Positions 27,405-36,852 of a stretch of 64,000 bases of DNA are shown here, in pieces. Under the pieces are notes generated by a model. The model was given only the letters and a program-made list of their open reading frames with translations, made no database searches and had not been told where the DNA came from. Every line of letters begins with the position of its first letter. Positions within the stretch are counted from its first letter, which is position 1. The DNA is from Halonotius pteroides (lineage in GTDB: Archaea; Halobacteriota; Halobacteria; Halobacteriales; Haloferacaceae): NCBI RefSeq assembly GCF_003605635.1, contig NZ_QMDW01000009.1:46920-110919 (forward strand), given 5' to 3'. A program made the position numbers and the translations under genes.

Positions 27405-28396
27405 AGCTCACCCCGCTGGTACTGCGTGTAGATGTATGGGGCGACGATGGCGAGTGCCATAATGAACAGCAGCACCGCGATCGCCGAGCCGTAGGCCCAG
27501 TTGCCGTTGGCGTAGGCCTCCCGAACCATCCGTGTGGCGAGGATATCCGCCGACGGCCCCGGCTGGTAGCCGCCATACATCGAAAACAGGAAGTCGAAGG
27601 CCTTCAGGGAGAACACCGTCAACACGACGAGCGCGCTCACCGTAGCCGTCCTGAGTTGGGGGATAATCACGCGCCAGTACATCCGAATCGTGCTCGCGCC
27701 GTCAACCCGGGCGGCCTCGAAATGGCTTGTCGGAATTGCCCGTAAGCCGGCCAGATAGACGATCATCGCATAGCCGCTGAACTGCCAGATCAGCGCGAAG
27801 GCGACCGCCGCCAACTTCAGGTCGGGGTTCTGGACGATCTCGATCGGGCCAACGCCAACCGCCCCGAGAATGAGGTTCACGAGGCCGGTTTCGACGTTGT
27901 ACATGTAGAGCCAGAACTTCGCCGTCACGACAAACGAGAGGCTCATCGGCAGCAGGTAGATCGTCCGGAACGTGTTCTCAAAGCGGATCTCCTGGTCGAC
28001 AAGGATCGCCATCACCAGCCCAACGGCCAGACAGACCACAGAAAACGACACCATCAGCACAACCGTGTTCCAAGCCGCATTCCAGACCGGATCAACGGTT
28101 AACGACGACCACGAGGGCGTCCCGCCGGTGAAGGCGATAACGTAGTTTTCGATATCAAGCGCGCTGTAATCGGGCGAGCCGAGCCCCTGGAAGTCGGTCA
28201 ACGAGAGGACGATATTCCAGATGATCGCCCCGTAGATGAACAACCCGATCAACAGAAACGGCGGGAGCCAAAACGGGGCCGATCGCACCGAATCACGGTC
28301 GAGAATCGATCCTGCTTCCGTGGCGGTGCCGCCGTCGGCGCGTACCTCACGGTGGGCTGCGAGGCGTTGTCTGAGTATGGTAAGTGGATTGCGCAT
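27401..28396 (-). CDS. Sugar ABC transporter permease (MalF type)
   Basis: The 331-residue protein has an N-terminal cytoplasmic stretch, then six or more membrane helices and the EAA loop EAARVDGASTIRMYWRVIIP. It forms the permease heterodimer with the downstream MalG-type subunit. Confidence 0.93.
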   Translation of the reverse strand: MRNPLTILRQRLAAHREVRADGGTATEAGSILDRDSVRSAPFWLPPFLLIGLFIYGAIIWNIVLSLTDFQGLGSPDYSALDIENYVIAFTGGTPSWSSLTVDPVWNAAWNTVVLMVSFSVVCLAVGLVMAILVDQEIRFENTFRTIYLLPMSLSFVVTAKFWLYMYNVETGLVNLILGAVGVGPIEIVQNPDLKLAAVAFALIWQFSGYAMIVYLAGLRAIPTSHFEAARVDGASTIRMYWRVIIPQLRTATVSALVVLTVFSLKAFDFLFSMYGGYQPGPSADILATRMVREAYANGNWAYGSAIAVLLFIMALAIVAPYIYTQYQRGEL

Positions 28397-28420
28397 AGTG
28401 CGGGGATTGGAGCCTCCCGA

Positions 28421-29704
28421 TCAGTTGAACGCGTTGATCAGCGCCTCTGCTGTGGCGGCGGCGTCGTAATCCTCAAGGAAGCCACTGAACGCGCTGCTGA
28501 TGTTGGTGGCGACGCCGGGGGAGACAGCCAGGCCATGTTGGACTGACGGCGGCTGGTTGTCGGCGCTGTTGAAGTCCTCGAACTGATCCTGCTGGAAGGT
28601 GTTCAGTGAGGACACGTCAGCGTCGCTCCGCGGCGGGATCGAGCCCTTCTCGGCGTTAAACAGGACTTGTCCCTCCGCGCTGCCACAGTAGCTGAGGAAC
28701 TGCTTTGTCGCCTCCGGTGAGGGGTTGTTGGCGAGATACGGGAAGGAGTCCATGTTGAGGAGATAGCTCCCACTCGTCCCGGGGTAGGTGACCTGCCCCC
28801 AGTCGTCGCCGTAGCTGAAGTCGTCAGCATTGCTGTAGGCTCCGGCGGCCCAGTCGCCTTGGTGGATGAACGCGGCGTCGCCGTCCATCACCATCGTGTT
28901 GGCCTCGGTGAAGCTGATCGACGAGGAGTCACTCGGGTAGTACTCGCTGAGATCGACGACCGACTGGAGGGCGCTCTCGACGGCCCCGGTGTCGCCGTTA
29001 CCGCCGGTGAACGCCTCATAGCCGTCGATGCCAGCCTGACCAAGGAGGATCGTCTCCCACAGTTGGACGGTCGACCACGACCCGCTGGTCTGTTGGGCGA
29101 AGGGCACCGCATCGGTTTCGGCGGCGATCGTTTCACAGGCGTCGACAACATCGCTTGGCGACGAGAGGCTTTCGGGATCGACCCCGGCCTCCTCAAGGAC
29201 GGCCGTGTTGTAAAACAGATTGTTGATCCGGTGGATGTTTAGCGGGACGGTGACGTAGGTGCCGTTGTACTGGGCTTGCTCCTGTGGCCCCGCCAGATAG
29301 TTCTCCTTGAGATCGTCGTCCCACACATCGTCCTCGATGTCCTCGTAGGCACCGTCAAACTTGGCGAGGGTGTTGCCGGGCCACGTCTGGAACGTACTCG
29401 GCGGATCGTTGGCCTGCAGTTTGTTGAGCACGACCTGATCGAGATTGCTGCGGGCCGCGCCGTCGACGGGCTCCTCGGCGAACTCAACATCGGGGTGTTC
29501 CTCCTGGAACCCTTCGATGAGGGCCGCGATCGCGGCGTTGCCGTCGCCGGACGACCACGCGTGAAGTAATTCGAGCTCGTTGCCGCCGCCGCTACCATCG
29601 CTGCCACCACCGCCACCACTACAGCCGGCCAACCCAGCGACAGCGGCAGCGCTGGTGGTCGTGAGGACGGTACGGCGTGACACATTGGGTTCGTGTTCAG
29701 ACAT
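28421..29704 (-). CDS. Sugar ABC transporter substrate-binding lipoprotein
   Basis: The 427-residue protein begins with a Tat signal (VSRRTVLTTTSAAAVAG) and lipobox LAGC, followed by a Gly/Ser linker, so it is lipid-anchored outside the membrane. The rest matches cluster B/family 1 sugar-binding proteins (ELLHAWSSGDGNAAIAAL; FIHQGDWAAGAYSN; NPSPEATKQFLSYC). It is first in the operon and would deliver an oligosaccharide or sugar to the MalFG-type permease. The ligand cannot be read from the sequence. Confidence 0.93.
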   Translation of the reverse strand: MSEHEPNVSRRTVLTTTSAAAVAGLAGCSGGGGGSDGSGGGNELELLHAWSSGDGNAAIAALIEGFQEEHPDVEFAEEPVDGAARSNLDQVVLNKLQANDPPSTFQTWPGNTLAKFDGAYEDIEDDVWDDDLKENYLAGPQEQAQYNGTYVTVPLNIHRINNLFYNTAVLEEAGVDPESLSSPSDVVDACETIAAETDAVPFAQQTSGSWSTVQLWETILLGQAGIDGYEAFTGGNGDTGAVESALQSVVDLSEYYPSDSSSISFTEANTMVMDGDAAFIHQGDWAAGAYSNADDFSYGDDWGQVTYPGTSGSYLLNMDSFPYLANNPSPEATKQFLSYCGSAEGQVLFNAEKGSIPPRSDADVSSLNTFQQDQFEDFNSADNQPPSVQHGLAVSPGVATNISSAFSGFLEDYDAAATAEALINAFN

Positions 29705-30018
29705 TTGGTATCATTCCTCTGGGGGGATCGTGCTGCCGGTAGGCTGCCCGGACTACCATCACGCACGAATCCACAGATCGTCATGAAACACTAAGAAGCA
29801 TTAACAATTATGTAGAATATAATTTATATAGTGTTTTAAAACCGGATACTGTACACGATTTGTAAACTGGTTCTGATTGCATCTTCTGCAGTATTTGCTA
29901 CAGAGTACGAGTGGTACAACAGTCTAATCAGCAATATCGCCAACGTGATTCGGCGCAAATCGAACGTTCAGTAAACTGACCACGACGGCTATGTGAGTGT
30001 ACTAGCGATGGCGGGAAG
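29705..30018. other. Intergenic region upstream of the sugar ABC operon
   Basis: This AT-rich 314-base stretch contains no credible gene. On the minus strand, CTATATAAATTATA at about 29818-29831 is a good TATA-like candidate for the ABC operon, leaving a leader of roughly 85-90 bases. The other end lies behind the symporter partner gene and would hold its terminator. Confidence 0.45.
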
Positions 30019-30123
30019 TTATCGACGAACGCTGACGAGCAGCCAGCCGATGTAGCTGAAGGCCACCAACACCGCCGCGATCGATCCCCAAACGATTCCA
30101 CCGAACAGGAGGCTGCCGACCAT
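30019..30123 (-). CDS. 34-residue membrane protein, small partner of the symporter
   Basis: Reading the minus strand gives MVGSLLFGGIVWGSIAAVLV followed by AFSYIGWLLVSVRR and a stop. It is a single membrane helix with a basic cytoplasmic end. Its ATG overlaps the symporter stop (TGATG), so translation is coupled. Small helices next to sodium/solute symporters are known in some bacterial and archaeal operons, and a subunit or stabilising role is inferred. Confidence 0.65.
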   Translation of the reverse strand: MVGSLLFGGIVWGSIAAVLVAFSYIGWLLVSVRR

Positions 30124-31658
30124 CAGTCGGACACCTCCGAGGCTGCCGTGCCGTCCTCAGTCGCCGCCTCAGCCCCGGGCGGATCGAACGATCGGATCTC
30201 CGTGGTTAATGACTCAAAGGCGAAGCCGTCGCCACCGAGGACGGATGCAATAGCCGTCACAGCCGTCGAAACGGCGGTTGCCCCGAGAAATGCCGGGAGG
30301 AACGCCGGTTCGGGGAGCACCCCGGCGATTCCGGGAATCGTCGCGACCAGCCCGCGAAGCATCGGGAAGTAGGCGAAGCCGACGACGAGGCCGGCAAGAC
30401 TCGCCACCAGCGCGCCCGCCTCGGTAAGATCACGGGAAAACAACCCCCAGATCAGCGGAACGAACACAGCGGCCGCAAGCAGGTCGGCCGTCAGGAACAA
30501 CCGGAGAACGCTGTACTGTTGGGCCCCGATGATGACCGCTCCAAGCGCGACGAGCGCGGTGAGACCACGACCCGTCAGGCGAAGCGAACGGTCGTCTTCG
30601 ACGTCGATAATCCGGGCGAGATCGACGGTGATGAGACTCGAGATCGCGTTGAGCATCGTGTCGGCCGAACTCATCACCAGTAGGACGACCAGCATGACGA
30701 CGACGAAGGCGATCACGTCAGGCAGGGCCTCCGTGACAACGAGAAAGAACGCGACGCTGTTGGTTTCCGGGGTAGTGAGCCCTAACCCAGCAGCAGCGAC
30801 GCCGAACAGCCCGGCTAACAGCACCATCGGAATCACGGTCAGAGCGGCGACGCTGAACGACCGCGAGAGCGTCGACTCACCATCGGCTGCATACACGCGC
30901 TGCCAGATCCCCTGATTCAGCATGTTGGCGCCGAGCACCGCAAAGACGACGTACAGGCCAAACTCAAGGCCGGGCCGGAAGCCCGGATCGAGCAGCGTCG
31001 GATCGGTTGCCATCGCCGTCTGATAGAGGTCGCCGGTGCCACCGAGCGAGACGACGGCCGCGGCGAAGCCAACCGCCAACAGCGGGAGGATCACGAGCGT
31101 CTGAACCGTATCGGTAAAAATGCTGGCGACGAGGCCGCCGTAGGCCGTATACACCAACACGAACGCGCCGACAACCGTGGCGGTCTGCCACGCTGGAACG
31201 CCGGCGATCAGCTCAAGTGCGCCCGCGATCCCGGTCATCTCCGCGGCAAGGAAGATGAACATGTAGAACACCGAGACGATGAGGACGAAGCCGTACATCA
31301 CGGGGCCGAAGCGGACGAGCACGAACTCCGTCAGCGAGTGTCCCGTCGGCATCAACTCCCGAATCCGTTTGCCGACCGGGACAAACAACAGCAACGGAAC
31401 CGCACTCCCGATGGCGTAGCCGAAGACGGCGGTGACGCCGCCGAACGCCGCACCTGCCTCCGCGGGACTAAACAGGATCCACGCGCCCATCGTTGAGGCG
31501 ATCAGCGTCGCGGTCGTCATCCCCGTCCCCGTGGAGCTGCGTGCGGTCAGCAGATCCTCAACGCTACCGACGCGCCCGCGGGAGTACCACAGGCCGGCGA
31601 CAGTAAACACCGCCAGCGTGGCGACTGTCAGGCCGAGGCCGAGACTGGTTGCAACCAT
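30123..31658 (-). CDS. Sodium:solute symporter family protein
   Basis: The 511-residue protein has about 13 membrane helices and matches the SSS family (panthothenate/proline/acetate type). Visible family segments are VYTAYGGLVASIFTDTVQTL (helix 5 to 6 region, with sodium-site residues) and the SSADTMLNAISSLITVD region of helix 8. The substrate is not predictable. A TATA-like AATTATATAGG on the minus strand near 31739-31749 precedes the ATG by about 85 bases. The C-terminus is an acidic tail. Confidence 0.92.
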   Translation of the reverse strand: MVATSLGLGLTVATLAVFTVAGLWYSRGRVGSVEDLLTARSSTGTGMTTATLIASTMGAWILFSPAEAGAAFGGVTAVFGYAIGSAVPLLLFVPVGKRIRELMPTGHSLTEFVLVRFGPVMYGFVLIVSVFYMFIFLAAEMTGIAGALELIAGVPAWQTATVVGAFVLVYTAYGGLVASIFTDTVQTLVILPLLAVGFAAAVVSLGGTGDLYQTAMATDPTLLDPGFRPGLEFGLYVVFAVLGANMLNQGIWQRVYAADGESTLSRSFSVAALTVIPMVLLAGLFGVAAAGLGLTTPETNSVAFFLVVTEALPDVIAFVVVMLVVLLVMSSADTMLNAISSLITVDLARIIDVEDDRSLRLTGRGLTALVALGAVIIGAQQYSVLRLFLTADLLAAAVFVPLIWGLFSRDLTEAGALVASLAGLVVGFAYFPMLRGLVATIPGIAGVLPEPAFLPAFLGATAVSTAVTAIASVLGGDGFAFESLTTEIRSFDPPGAEAATEDGTAASEVSD

Positions 31659-31817
31659 GCTATGCGCCCTCCAGGGACTCGATTCGAACTCCGTAGTGTC
31701 GAGACATTCAGTTCAGTCGAGGTGTGCCGACCGCGACCTATATAATTGACGAATATAACCACTGAATAACTCGCTGCTGTAGGGTGACACGATGGTCGCG
31801 AGGCGACGGTGGGGCAG

Positions 31818-32573
31818 TTATGAGATCGAAACCCGAAGGCCGTCGCGAGCGACGTGTACCGTGCCGTCGAAGGACTCAGCAACGGCCGCACACATCGCCT
31901 CGTGGCTGCCCTCGGTGTGTGGGTAAAAATGGGTCAGATAGAGGTGGTCGACATCGCTGTCGGCGAAGGCCTCACCGAGTCGACTCGGCGTCGGGTGGCC
32001 GTCAACATCGACCGAATCCGGGAACGAGCAGTCGTGGGCGACAACCCGGCAGCCCGCAACGAACCGTGCCATCCCGGCGAAGGCTTCGGTATCGCTCGAA
32101 AACGCGAAGGCTGCGTCGCTTTCGACATCGACCGCGAACCGGTAGGCCAGCCCATCGATCGAGTGCCGTGTCTCCTGGCTCTCGACGCTGAACCCGCCGA
32201 CGGTAACGGTCTCGCCGGCAACAATCTCCCGCACCTGGAGGTCGACCCGACCATCGAGATAGTCATGGACAGACAGAAGCGCATCAAGGAGGCCTTTGGT
32301 TCCGATCGGGCCGACAACTTCGAGATGTTCCTCGCCGGCGAGCCACCGCGCTTTGAGCAGCGGGAGCAGGTCGGCAACGTGATCCAGATGGAGATGCGTC
32401 AGCAGGACGGTACTCACGCCCTCGTAGCCGGCATTGGTCGCGGCAAGGCGGTGAAGGACGCCGCTGCCGCAGTCGACTAACAGCCGGCGGTCGTCGTGGG
32501 TCACCAACAGACCGGTTTGCACGCGGTCGCCGGTCGGCATCGCACTGCCCGTTCCGAGAAATGTGACCTCCAT
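31818..32573 (-). CDS. MBL-fold metallohydrolase, ribonuclease Z-like
   Basis: The 251-residue protein has the metallo-beta-lactamase fold with H60, H62, D64 and H65 (THLHLDH), an Asp ligand in FSSDTEAFA and a C-terminal LTHFYPH. The N-terminal MEVTFLGTGSAMPTGDR is typical of RNase Z/arylsulfatase-like proteins. Canonical tRNase Z is longer and has an exosite arm, which is missing here, so a tRNA 3'-processing role is uncertain. It is divergent from the Lhr helicase gene. Confidence 0.82.
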   Translation of the reverse strand: MEVTFLGTGSAMPTGDRVQTGLLVTHDDRRLLVDCGSGVLHRLAATNAGYEGVSTVLLTHLHLDHVADLLPLLKARWLAGEEHLEVVGPIGTKGLLDALLSVHDYLDGRVDLQVREIVAGETVTVGGFSVESQETRHSIDGLAYRFAVDVESDAAFAFSSDTEAFAGMARFVAGCRVVAHDCSFPDSVDVDGHPTPSRLGEAFADSDVDHLYLTHFYPHTEGSHEAMCAAVAESFDGTVHVARDGLRVSIS

Positions 32574-32684
32574 ACCCGGAGCCTGTGGGGCGGCGTGGAA
32601 AGCGATTGCGTCACGCTGTCAGTTGTGGCTGTGAGTCCGATCCGCACAACGGACTTAGGGGTGCACGCGCAATCATGATTACTA

Positions 32685-35456
32685 ATGGTACGCTCTGGGC
32701 GGGATCGACTCTGTGACGCCGACATCGACGTTCACTTTGATCCCGAGACCGTCGCTATCGCCGACGAGGACGTACTCTCCTTGCTTGAACCTACCGTCGC
32801 CGACTGGTGGGTCGACCAGTTTGGCGAATACGTCGACGGCAACGGCGGCTTTTTTACCCCGCCACAGCGCGGTGCGATTCCCCACATTCACGACGAGCAA
32901 AACGCCTTGATCTGTGCGCCGACCGGCTCGGGCAAGACACTGGCCTCGTTTGCGGCGATCATCAACGAACTCTTTGCCCGCGAGCAGGCCAGCCCGGACG
33001 GTCTCGACAACTCGGTGTACTGTCTCTACATCTCGCCGCTGAAATCGCTCGCCAACGACATCCACCGGAATCTCACCGTCCCGCTTGAGGGGATCGCCGA
33101 CCGGCTGGCCGACGACGGCGTCGACACCGACATCCGGCATGCGATCCGCCACGGCGACACCGACAGCAGCGACCGCCAGGCCATGCTGGAGACAACGCCG
33201 CACATCCTCAACACGACGCCGGAGACGCTGGCGATCCTGCTCAACAGCCCGAAATTCAAACAGAAGCTCGAAACCGTCGAGTACGTCATCGTCGACGAGA
33301 TTCACAGCCTCGCCGAAAACAAACGCGGCACGCATCTCGCGGTCTCGCTGGAACGGCTCGAAGCGATGGCCGAGACCTCGCCGACCCGCATCGGCTGTTC
33401 GGCGACGGTCGAACCACTGTCGACGGTCGGCGAGTTTCTCGTCGGCCGAAAGGAGCCGGGCGGCGACCCCCGCGAGTACGAACTCGTCGACAGCCGCTTT
33501 GTGCGGGAGTTCGATATCGAACTGGAGTGTCCGACTGACGATCTGATCAACACGCCCAGAGAGATCGTCCAAGGGCAGTTTTACGACCGTCTGCACGAAC
33601 TCATCGGCGACAATGATCAGACGCTCGTCTTTACCAACACCCGGTCGGGCGCCGAGCGCGTTCTCCAGACGCTGCGCGAGCGGTTTCCCGCCGAATACGA
33701 TGACGACAACTCCGGCTGTCATCACGGCAGTCTCTCAAAAGAACGGCGAAAGGCGATCGAGTCCGGGCTCAAAGCCGGCGATCTTGACGTAGTGACGACC
33801 TCGACGAGCCTCGAACTCGGGATCGACATGCCACACCTCGATATGGTCGTGCAGGTCGGCTCGCCGAAATCCGTCGCCGCTCTACTCCAGCGGATCGGCC
33901 GGGCTGGCCACCAGCTCGGCGAAACCGTCGCTGGCCGGGTGATCGCACTCGACCGCGACGAACTCATCGAGTGTGCAGTCATGTTGCAAAAGGCCGAGGA
34001 GGGGTTCGTCGACCGCGTCTTTATTCCCGACAACGCCGCCGATGTCGCCTCTCAGCACGTTTACGGGATGGCGATCAACGCCGTGCGGCCAGAGCGGGAG
34101 ATCAAATCGATTCTTCGGCGTGCATATCCCTATCGCAACTTCGATAACACCGAGTGGGAGCGACTGCTGCGGTATCTCACCGCCGACTACGCCGGCCTCG
34201 AATCGAAGGATGTGTACGCCAAAATCTGGCGGGACACCAACGACGCGCCCGATGGCGACCACCACCACGAGGCGTTCCCGGTCGGTGAGCCGCTGATCGG
34301 CAAGCGAGGTCGACTCGCGCGGGTGATCTATATGACCAACATCGGGACGATCCCCGATTCGTTTAGCTGTGACGTGCTCACCCGACAGGGCGACGAGTGG
34401 GTCGGCAGCCTTGACGAAAACTATCTCGATACGCTTGAACCGGGCGACGTGTTCGTTCTCGGTGGCTCAAACTACGAGTACAGCTACCGGCGGGGCTCGA
34501 AGGTCTACGTCGACCCGACGAGCGCGCGGCCGACCGTTCCCTCATGGTTTTCCGAACGGCTGCCGCTGTCGTACGATCTGGGCCGCGAGATCGTCGATTT
34601 TCAGGGTGACCTGTGTGAGCGATTCGGATCCGGCGGCGTCGCTGGCTGCCGAGAGTGGCTTCGGGAGTTCCACATCGATGAAAACGCGGTGCGGGCGATC
34701 AGCCGGCTGTTTGCCGAACAGTTGCAGTACCTCGGCCCCGATGCCGTGAGTACGCCCGACCGGATCGTCGTCGAAGAGGAGTTAGATCGCGCCGAGTACC
34801 AGCGACGGTTCTACGTCCACTCGAACTACGGCCGGCAGTTCAACGACGGCCTCTCGCGGCTGGTCGCCTACCACTGCGCCCAGCAGGCAACCGCGAACGT
34901 TCAGGTTGCCGTCGCCGACAACGGGTTTTCGGTGCAGATGCCGCTCAACCGCAAGGTCGATATCGCCGGCATCATCCGCGATCTTGACCCCGGTAGTGTG
35001 ACGACTGACCTACGGGACTCACTCGACGGCACCGACCTCCTCCAGCGGTATTTCCGCATCAATGCGACCCGGTCGCTGATGATCCTCAAACGGTACAAGG
35101 GCTATGAGAAATCCGCGGCTCAACAACAGGTCTCCAGTGAGATGCTGCTGTCGTTCGCGCAGGATCTCGACGCCTTTGCGGTGATCGAGGAAACCTATCG
35201 GGAGATCATGGAGGACACACTCAACGTGAGCGGGATTCGAGAGGTACTAGAGCGCGTCGACCGCGGCGAGATCGATGTCGTTGCCCACGAGGTTGACTCA
35301 CCGAGTCCGCGCGCGTTCGGGCTGGCGACGCTAATGGCCAGCGACGTGGTGCTCGCCGAGGACGAAAGCGCGGTGCTACAGGAGTTTCACGAACGCGTGT
35401 TAGAGTCAATCGACGAAACATCACAGTCGGCGGCTGAGGCGCTTGAAAACGACTGA
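32685..35456 (+). CDS. lhr: Lhr-family ATP-dependent helicase (short, Lhr-core form)
   Basis: The 923-residue superfamily 2 helicase has Walker A APTGSGKT at residues 78-85, DEIH in IVDEIHSLAENKRG, SAT in GCSATVEPL, and the C-terminal RecA motifs LVFTNTRSGAERV and LLQRIGRAGHQ. A winged-helix and Lhr-specific domain follow (from about 440), matching archaeal Lhr-core proteins that bind replication forks and RNA:DNA hybrids. It probably acts in DNA repair or fork remodelling. The gene has its own upstream region of about 110 bases shared with the RNase Z-like gene. Confidence 0.94.
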   Translation: MVRSGRDRLCDADIDVHFDPETVAIADEDVLSLLEPTVADWWVDQFGEYVDGNGGFFTPPQRGAIPHIHDEQNALICAPTGSGKTLASFAAIINELFAREQASPDGLDNSVYCLYISPLKSLANDIHRNLTVPLEGIADRLADDGVDTDIRHAIRHGDTDSSDRQAMLETTPHILNTTPETLAILLNSPKFKQKLETVEYVIVDEIHSLAENKRGTHLAVSLERLEAMAETSPTRIGCSATVEPLSTVGEFLVGRKEPGGDPREYELVDSRFVREFDIELECPTDDLINTPREIVQGQFYDRLHELIGDNDQTLVFTNTRSGAERVLQTLRERFPAEYDDDNSGCHHGSLSKERRKAIESGLKAGDLDVVTTSTSLELGIDMPHLDMVVQVGSPKSVAALLQRIGRAGHQLGETVAGRVIALDRDELIECAVMLQKAEEGFVDRVFIPDNAADVASQHVYGMAINAVRPEREIKSILRRAYPYRNFDNTEWERLLRYLTADYAGLESKDVYAKIWRDTNDAPDGDHHHEAFPVGEPLIGKRGRLARVIYMTNIGTIPDSFSCDVLTRQGDEWVGSLDENYLDTLEPGDVFVLGGSNYEYSYRRGSKVYVDPTSARPTVPSWFSERLPLSYDLGREIVDFQGDLCERFGSGGVAGCREWLREFHIDENAVRAISRLFAEQLQYLGPDAVSTPDRIVVEEELDRAEYQRRFYVHSNYGRQFNDGLSRLVAYHCAQQATANVQVAVADNGFSVQMPLNRKVDIAGIIRDLDPGSVTTDLRDSLDGTDLLQRYFRINATRSLMILKRYKGYEKSAAQQQVSSEMLLSFAQDLDAFAVIEETYREIMEDTLNVSGIREVLERVDRGEIDVVAHEVDSPSPRAFGLATLMASDVVLAEDESAVLQEFHERVLESIDETSQSAAEALEND

Positions 35457-35518
35457 TACGGCACCAAGCTGGGCCAAGTGGTCAGCGATAGTGTGACGCC
35501 TGTCGGTGAGATGCCCTG

Positions 35519-36532
35519 CTATGTCTCCGTTGTGACCTGTACGACCTGTTTGCCGATGTTGTCGCCAGAAAAGAGGCCAAGAAACGCATCAGGAGCGTTT
35601 GAAAGCCCCTCAACAATCGTCTCGCGATGGCTGAGATCGCCGCTGGCTACCCACTCACTGAGCTGTTCAGTTGCAACCCCAAACCGGTTGGCAAAGTCGC
35701 CGACCAACAACCCCTGAACGGTCGCTCGTGGTGCGATCAGCTGTGGCAGCTTCCGCGGGCCTGTGGGTACTGTTTCATCATTATAGTGTGCTATCTGCCC
35801 ACATACAGCGACACGTGCATCCAGATTCAGTTGGGTGAAGACCGCATCGGTAATCGGGCCACCAACATTGTCAAAGTAGACATCAACACCCCCGGGTGCA
35901 GCATCGGCCAGTGCGGCCTGATACTCGTCGGTTGATTTGTAGTTGATCGCCGCATCAAAGCCAAGTTCCTCGGTAAGCCACGTTGTTTTCTCATCGGTGC
36001 CGGCAAAGCCGACGACGCGACAGCCGTTGAGTTTTGCGATTTGCCCCACAACAGAGCCGACAGCCCCGGCTGCCCCCGAAACCACGACCGTCTCACCAGG
36101 CGATGGGTCGCCGACCTCAAGCAGCCCGAAGTACGCCGTCCGACCCGGCATTCCAAGCACACCAAGATACGCCTCTGGGGCCGCAACAGACGGGTCAACA
36201 GCGGTCACATCGGCAGCGTCCATGACACTGTACTCCGCCCACGTGCCTTCGCCTGTAACAAGATCGCCGGTGTCGTATGCGTCGCTTTCAGCCTCAACTA
36301 CCTCGCCAACGATACCACCGTTGAGTGGCTCACCAACCGCCCACGGCTCAGCGTATGACTCCGAGTCACTCATTCGCCCACGCATGTAGGGGTCGACCGA
36401 GAGGTACCATGTTTGCACCAGCAGCTCGCCCGCGGTTAGGGCAGCCGTCTCCGTTTCCTCAAGCTCAAAACAGTCCATACTGGGTTCGCCAGCCGGTCGT
36501 TTCGCAAGCACCCATTCGCGGTTTGTGTACAT
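35519..36532 (-). CDS. Zinc-free NADP-dependent oxidoreductase (MDR superfamily, curcumin/prostaglandin reductase-like)
   Basis: The 337-residue protein matches the leukotriene B4 12-hydroxydehydrogenase/CurA group. It has YLSVDPYMRGRMSD near the N-terminus, the dinucleotide loop VVSGAAGAVGSVVGQIAK, and the VDVYFDNVGG segment. No zinc-ligand cysteines are seen. These enzymes reduce alkenal/one double bonds with NADPH. A TATA-like GTATAATAAAAA on the minus strand lies about 65 bases upstream. Confidence 0.92.
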   Translation of the reverse strand: MYTNREWVLAKRPAGEPSMDCFELEETETAALTAGELLVQTWYLSVDPYMRGRMSDSESYAEPWAVGEPLNGGIVGEVVEAESDAYDTGDLVTGEGTWAEYSVMDAADVTAVDPSVAAPEAYLGVLGMPGRTAYFGLLEVGDPSPGETVVVSGAAGAVGSVVGQIAKLNGCRVVGFAGTDEKTTWLTEELGFDAAINYKSTDEYQAALADAAPGGVDVYFDNVGGPITDAVFTQLNLDARVAVCGQIAHYNDETVPTGPRKLPQLIAPRATVQGLLVGDFANRFGVATEQLSEWVASGDLSHRETIVEGLSNAPDAFLGLFSGDNIGKQVVQVTTET

Positions 36533-36852
36533 CCGATCGATCGATACTCGGGTTGTCCTGATAGTGTTGTCGATTACTCACTAAACCGGTTGGGTGTTTT
36601 TATTATACAGTCACCGGATCACGATGGCACCGTCTCCGTGAGCGGTTCAACTCGGCTCTCCACACAGCAACCGGCTTGAAAACCCGGCTACAGACGGTGC
36701 TTCAGTGCGTTTCACAGCACAGGGTATACCACATCACGAACCACAGCTACCCACATAAACGAGGCCTGAATGATCGACTAGCTAGCTCATGTCGCTCCGT
36801 CAGCCACCCGTCTTGCGGACGGTTTAATAGCCGCGACGTGTTGCATCGGCCT
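36533..36852. other. Intergenic region with divergent promoters
   Basis: The left part (about 36595-36610) holds the minus-strand TATA-like element for the oxidoreductase. The right part holds GGTTTAATAG near 36819-36828, about 29 bases before the GTG at 36853, which supports a leaderless start for the bactofilin-like gene. An in-frame extension of that gene back to 36676 exists but lacks halophilic composition and is not accepted as coding. Confidence 0.6.

Noticed and set aside
36676..36852. In-frame 59-codon extension of the bactofilin-like gene
   Set aside because: The translation is rich in Cys, His and Arg. A TATA-like element lies inside it at leaderless spacing from the GTG at 36853.
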